This document shows, one piece after another, positions 35,641-35,722 of a DNA stretch of 35,722 bases. Under the pieces are notes generated by a model, which worked only from the letters and a program-made list of their open reading frames with translations, was not told the origin of the DNA and searched no databases. Source of the stretch: Pseudonocardiaceae bacterium YIM PH 21723 (GTDB taxonomy: Bacteria > Actinomycetota > Actinomycetes > Mycobacteriales > Pseudonocardiaceae); contig QZFT01000071.1 of NCBI GenBank assembly GCA_003600225.1, positions 1 to 35,722 of the forward strand, given 5' to 3'. A program made the translations under genes and the position numbers. Numbering within the stretch: the first letter of the stretch is position 1; every line of letters starts with the position of its first letter.

Positions 35641-35722
35641 CGGAGGCCACCCCGGCATGCCGATCGGGAGCCGCCGCCAGTGCCACGGCGGTCACCGGTG
35701 CCACCATCAGGGTCAGTCCGAC
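35639..35722 (-). pseudogene. Fragment of host MFS (DHA2-type) exporter gene
   Basis: Read from the window end on the minus strand, the translation is VGLTLMVAPVTAVALAAAPD, then RHAGVASA. This matches the conserved GL..MVAPLTA..L...P..HAG.ASG segment before the penultimate helix of drug:H+ antiporters of the DHA2 family. In intact members NNAVARxAG normally follows; here the frame passes into the att core and ends within the element (stop at 35561-35563). The element therefore appears to disrupt the exporter. The rest of the gene is outside the window, so intactness cannot be judged. Confidence 0.6.

Noticed and set aside
1-35722. Window is a complete circular plasmid with overlapping ends
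   Set aside because: The shared 23 bases are followed by 82 bases of exporter-like DNA at the right end, so the ends do not simply overlap. An integrated element fits better.

Overview
The window reads as one integrated mobile element of a high-GC actinomycete, of the AICE type: an integrative and conjugative element that moves double-stranded DNA with an FtsK/TraB-like pump. Pseudonocardiales are plausible hosts, but the sequence does not prove this. Indicators are the XRE-DUF5753/DUF397 pair, a DUF6919-like protein, a DUF2637 (Spd-like) protein, a GntR/UTRA (KorSA-type) regulator, a Nudix protein like pSAM2 Pif, and a tyrosine recombinase beside one end. The two ends share a core of at least 23 bp (1-23 and 35618-35640). 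Joining them in silico gives a near-perfect 42-bp palindrome, a likely attP. The last ~80 bases, read on the minus strand, encode part of a DHA2-type MFS exporter, so the element seems to sit inside a host transporter gene.

Layout. 1-2464: left end, a regulator with tandem operators, and the integrase with a coupled small gene. 2580-10510: accessory and regulatory genes, including an HTH protein, an excisionase-like protein, Zn-ribbon proteins, the XRE/DUF397 pair and an Rmf/CrpP-like protein. 11143-17715 (minus): nine mostly overlapping genes with two SseB-like proteins, two small helical proteins, a 674-aa protein with a WXG/T7SS-like N-terminus and an ADP-ribosyltransferase C-terminus, a small acidic protein (possible immunity), a membrane SH3-like protein, a RuvC-like nuclease and an FtsK-type ATPase. 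18000-23832 (minus): Nudix, a second FtsK/TraB-like ATPase, the DUF2637 protein whose gene carries about 30 copies of CGGCCAG, and small membrane proteins. 24045-26821: GntR regulator, two winged-helix proteins and seven 24-bp iterons, probably a replication module. 27796-33305 (plus): a long accessory operon whose gaps hold a dispersed repeat. 33484-35482: Uma2-like nuclease and a ParA/partner pair. 35480-35640: three covarying hairpins and the right att site.

How it may work (inference): int and an Xis-like protein integrate and excise the element; iterons plus winged-helix proteins replicate the excised form; ParA and its partner help keep it; the GntR protein controls transfer; TraB/Spd proteins transfer it; the Nudix protein may block redundant transfer. 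The strongest candidates for something undescribed are: (1) the transfer-like operon that carries a T7SS-style ADP-ribosyltransferase next to an FtsK ATPase and a RuvC-like nuclease; (2) a DNA-level octamer array hidden in three reading frames of the DUF2637 gene; (3) an 11-copy intercistronic repeat family; (4) the trio of covarying hairpins at the right end.
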